From: Limisphaerales bacterium
GTDB taxonomy: Bacteria; Verrucomicrobiota; Verrucomicrobiia; Limisphaerales; UBA11358
Length of the DNA: 44,682 bases
NCBI GenBank assembly: GCA_025362675.1
Contig: JANYFN010000164.1
Span: 1-44,682, forward strand
Reading direction: 5' to 3'
This document shows positions 43,011-44,682 of the stretch, in pieces. The notes under the pieces are model-generated. The model saw only the letters and a list, made by a program, of their open reading frames with translations, did not search any database and had not been told where the DNA came from. The translations under genes were made by a program, and so were the position numbers. Every line of letters begins with the position of its first letter. The first letter of the stretch is position 1.

Positions 43011-44682
43011 TTATTTCTCCGCCGCCACCGCCGTCAATGTCACCGGGCCGAGCAGGCCGCAGTCGGTGAGCGGCCAGTTGGACGCATCGAAGGGTTTGTA
43101 ATTGATGTCCACGATGTTGATGTCGCGGAAGGTTTTCCATTTCACACCGCGCCGGTCGAGGTCGCGGATACGGTTGGCGTCCACGCTGGTGACCTCCACT
43201 TCGAGCGTGTTGCCGGTGGGCTTGAGATTGTCCATCACCACGCGGAACGGCGGCGTGATGAGCGTGCCGTAATCCTTGCCGTTCACGCGCACCAGCGCGC
43301 TCTGGCGCACGTCGCCGAGGTCGAGGAAGAATTTTGAGTTTTGAGTTTTCAGTTTTGAGTTGTCCGCGTCAAACGTCGTTTCATATTTCGCCGTGCCGCC
43401 GAAGGCTTGGCAGTTCGTGTCGGGGAACGTCGTCCACGAGGCGAGCTTGGCGGTCGAGAAATCAGCGGGTAACGTCGGGCCACCAGAAATGAATTTTACT
43501 TTCCAATCGCCGGTGATTTCCACCGCCTGGCCGTCGGTCTGCCAATAATCCCAAGCCGGGCCTTCGACTTTCTTGTCGGCGAACGCGCGGAGAATCACGG
43601 ACTCGCCCGCGTTGAGTTGCAGATGAATTCCCCCGAAGCCGGCGGAGCTTTGCCCGGACGTTGTCACGCCGGCGGCGCCGGTCATCGGGTCAAGGATGAC
43701 CACGGACTTGGCTGGGCGGGCGAGCATGACCGAGCCGTCAAAATGTTTGCCGCTGCGGTTGGCGATGAAATAATTCCAGCCGTCGTCAAATGAGCGCCGG
43801 ATGAAGGAAAGGCCGTTTATTGCCATTGGTTCAAGCGGAGCGGTCGCAAAATGAAGGGCAACAGTTTTTTCTCCGAAAATTATTTGCCCAAGTCCCCGGG
43901 GCACACTTCCAACATTGTGCATAAATTTGGGCGGCTGAATTTCTGCCAGAAGTTTTTTCAACTCTGTGTGCTGATTTGAATAATTATTCAAGCCGGAAAC
44001 ATCGTCGGGTTCATTTTCAAAAATTACCGTCGCGCCATTTTCCGCGAGTGCGAGCAGTTGTTTGAAGGTTTCAAAAGGAATGTATTTGCACTCCGGCACG
44101 AGGATGGTTTTATATTTTCCGCCGGGTGTTTGAACTTCTTTGTTCACCACTTTCACCGTTTTCAACTGCACGTCGGAAACGTAGTCGAACGCATAACCTT
44201 TGTCCCACAGTTCTTTCGCAACCTTGCCGATGGGCTGGCCCTCGAACCAGTCGCGGGCGTGGACGGTGAGTTGCGGCAGCAGTTTGTCGCCGGGCTGCAT
44301 CCAAAAATCCGAAATGTTCCAGTAGAGCAAAATGTCGTTGTCCGGCTGGCCGGATTGCAAAATGGATTGCACGCGCGCGGCGTAGGTGTTGACGGCGAGG
44401 GCGTCGCGCCAGATGGAATTGCGCGGATTCATTTCCGTGGAGGCGTAAAAATGCCAGCCGGGCCAGCCGGCCTCGTCGGGCGAGTAGCAGCAGCCGTGAT
44501 AAAACATGTGGTTGATGCCAGAGAGAAACATGTCGTCAAACAGATATTTCACGTCGGACAGTTTTTCAGTGAAATGTTCCTCCAGCCAGGTGCCGGTCTC
44601 GGAACTGACGAGCGGCTTGCCGGTGACGTGCGCGGCGGATGACGCGAATTTGGAGATGAGTTTGTTTTTGTCGAGGTGGAAC
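43011..44682 (-). CDS. GH106-like glycoside hydrolase (5' end outside window)
   Basis: The C-terminal 556 residues or so of a carbohydrate-active enzyme, most like GH106 alpha-L-rhamnosidases. The frame is open to the window edge (SSAAHVTGKPLVSSETGTW lies upstream of the first GTG at 44552), so the gene is truncated by the window. Recognisable stretches are LFLSGINH-type MFLSGINHMFYHGCCYSP, GWPGWHFYAST, and a C-terminal galactose-binding-like beta-sandwich (FLDLGDVRQSALVRVNGKDYGTL, each part shorter than the whole) with LEVEVTSVDANRIRD. Catalytic residues cannot be assigned from this fragment. A heptamer array lies in the coding sequence at 43332-43359. GH106 is favoured by the SAAHV...GKPL and GINH motifs, but another clan of hydrolase with this tail is possible. 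Confidence 0.75.
   Translation of the reverse strand, partial: FHLDKNKLISKFASSAAHVTGKPLVSSETGTWLEEHFTEKLSDVKYLFDDMFLSGINHMFYHGCCYSPDEAGWPGWHFYASTEMNPRNSIWRDALAVNTYAARVQSILQSGQPDNDILLYWNISDFWMQPGDKLLPQLTVHARDWFEGQPIGKVAKELWDKGYAFDYVSDVQLKTVKVVNKEVQTPGGKYKTILVPECKYIPFETFKQLLALAENGATVIFENEPDDVSGLNNYSNQHTELKKLLAEIQPPKFMHNVGSVPRGLGQIIFGEKTVALHFATAPLEPMAINGLSFIRRSFDDGWNYFIANRSGKHFDGSVMLARPAKSVVILDPMTGAAGVTTSGQSSAGFGGIHLQLNAGESVILRAFADKKVEGPAWDYWQTDGQAVEITGDWKVKFISGGPTLPADFSTAKLASWTTFPDTNCQAFGGTAKYETTFDADNSKLKTQNSKFFLDLGDVRQSALVRVNGKDYGTLITPPFRVVMDNLKPTGNTLEVEVTSVDANRIRDLDRRGVKWKTFRDINIVDINYKPFDASNWPLTDCGLLGPVTLTAVAAEK
43332..43359 (-). repeat. Heptamer tandem repeat, 4 units, inside the GH106-like gene
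   Basis: Four tandem copies of TTTTGAG (the third reads TTTTCAG) on the plus strand; on the coding strand the unit is CTCAAAA, and it encodes NSKLKTQNSKF. It lies in a loop of the C-terminal beta-sandwich region. Confidence 0.85.

Overview
The window looks like a chromosomal segment of a Verrucomicrobiota bacterium, most likely the Pedosphaera/Limisphaerales side of the phylum. The main clues are a run of prepilin-type proteins that resembles the four-protein 'Verru_Chthon cassette' (proteins A-D), very large Asn/Thr-rich secreted proteins, REP-like and heptamer repeats, and mostly leaderless-looking starts without Shine-Dalgarno sequences. This is inferred from protein character only; no rRNA gene or other phylogenetic marker was tested. 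No tRNA, rRNA or CRISPR array was seen.

Layout. (1) 1-1.7 kb: the end of an FHA-receiver-DUF4388 signalling protein, followed directly by lumazine synthase (ribH). (2) 1.7-2.0 kb: a non-coding stretch with a palindromic MITE-like element flanked by 12-bp direct repeats. (3) 2.0-17.0 kb: a type IV pilus / type II secretion-like block. It holds two PilB/GspE ATPases around a PilT ATPase, a PilC/GspF platform protein, an interposed BrnT/BrnA-like toxin-antitoxin pair, two GspG-like pseudopilins, and then four tightly packed genes that match GspH, GspI, GspJ and GspK in order and character. The last is a 1333-residue protein without Glu5. No secretin, prepilin peptidase or PilMNO/GspLM gene is in the window. 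(4) 17.1-23.9 kb: a 2282-residue secreted subtilisin-family protease with P-domain-like segments and an NHL propeller nested inside another domain. (5) 23.9-27.1 kb: REP-like repeats and uvrA, which carries an in-frame copy of the same repeat. (6) 27.2-30.7 kb: a secreted TPR protein, an ErpA/IscA-type Fe-S carrier and a VOC (glyoxalase-fold) protein. (7) 30.7-33.3 kb: rhamnulokinase (minus) divergent from transaldolase (plus), closed by a strong hairpin terminator. (8) 33.4-40.8 kb: a minus-strand 2474-residue metzincin-like protease with ten Calx-beta repeats, a LamG domain and PKD-like domains. (9) 40.9-42.7 kb: a sigma54-type response regulator overlapping a DUF2750 gene. (10) 42.7-44.7 kb: a four-hairpin repeat array and the 3' part of a GH106-like glycoside hydrolase gene that runs off the window.

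Working together (inference). The ATPases, platform protein and pseudopilins could form one envelope machine. It resembles a type II secretion pseudopilus but also has a PilT-like retraction motor, and the giant GspK-like protein would sit at the tip. The large secreted protease directly downstream is a candidate substrate or surface partner. Heptamer repeats at the 5' ends of the GspJ-like and GspK-like genes are a possible phase-variation device, because 7 is not a multiple of 3. The rhamnulokinase, the GH106-like hydrolase and the secreted enzymes fit a polysaccharide- and protein-degrading lifestyle.
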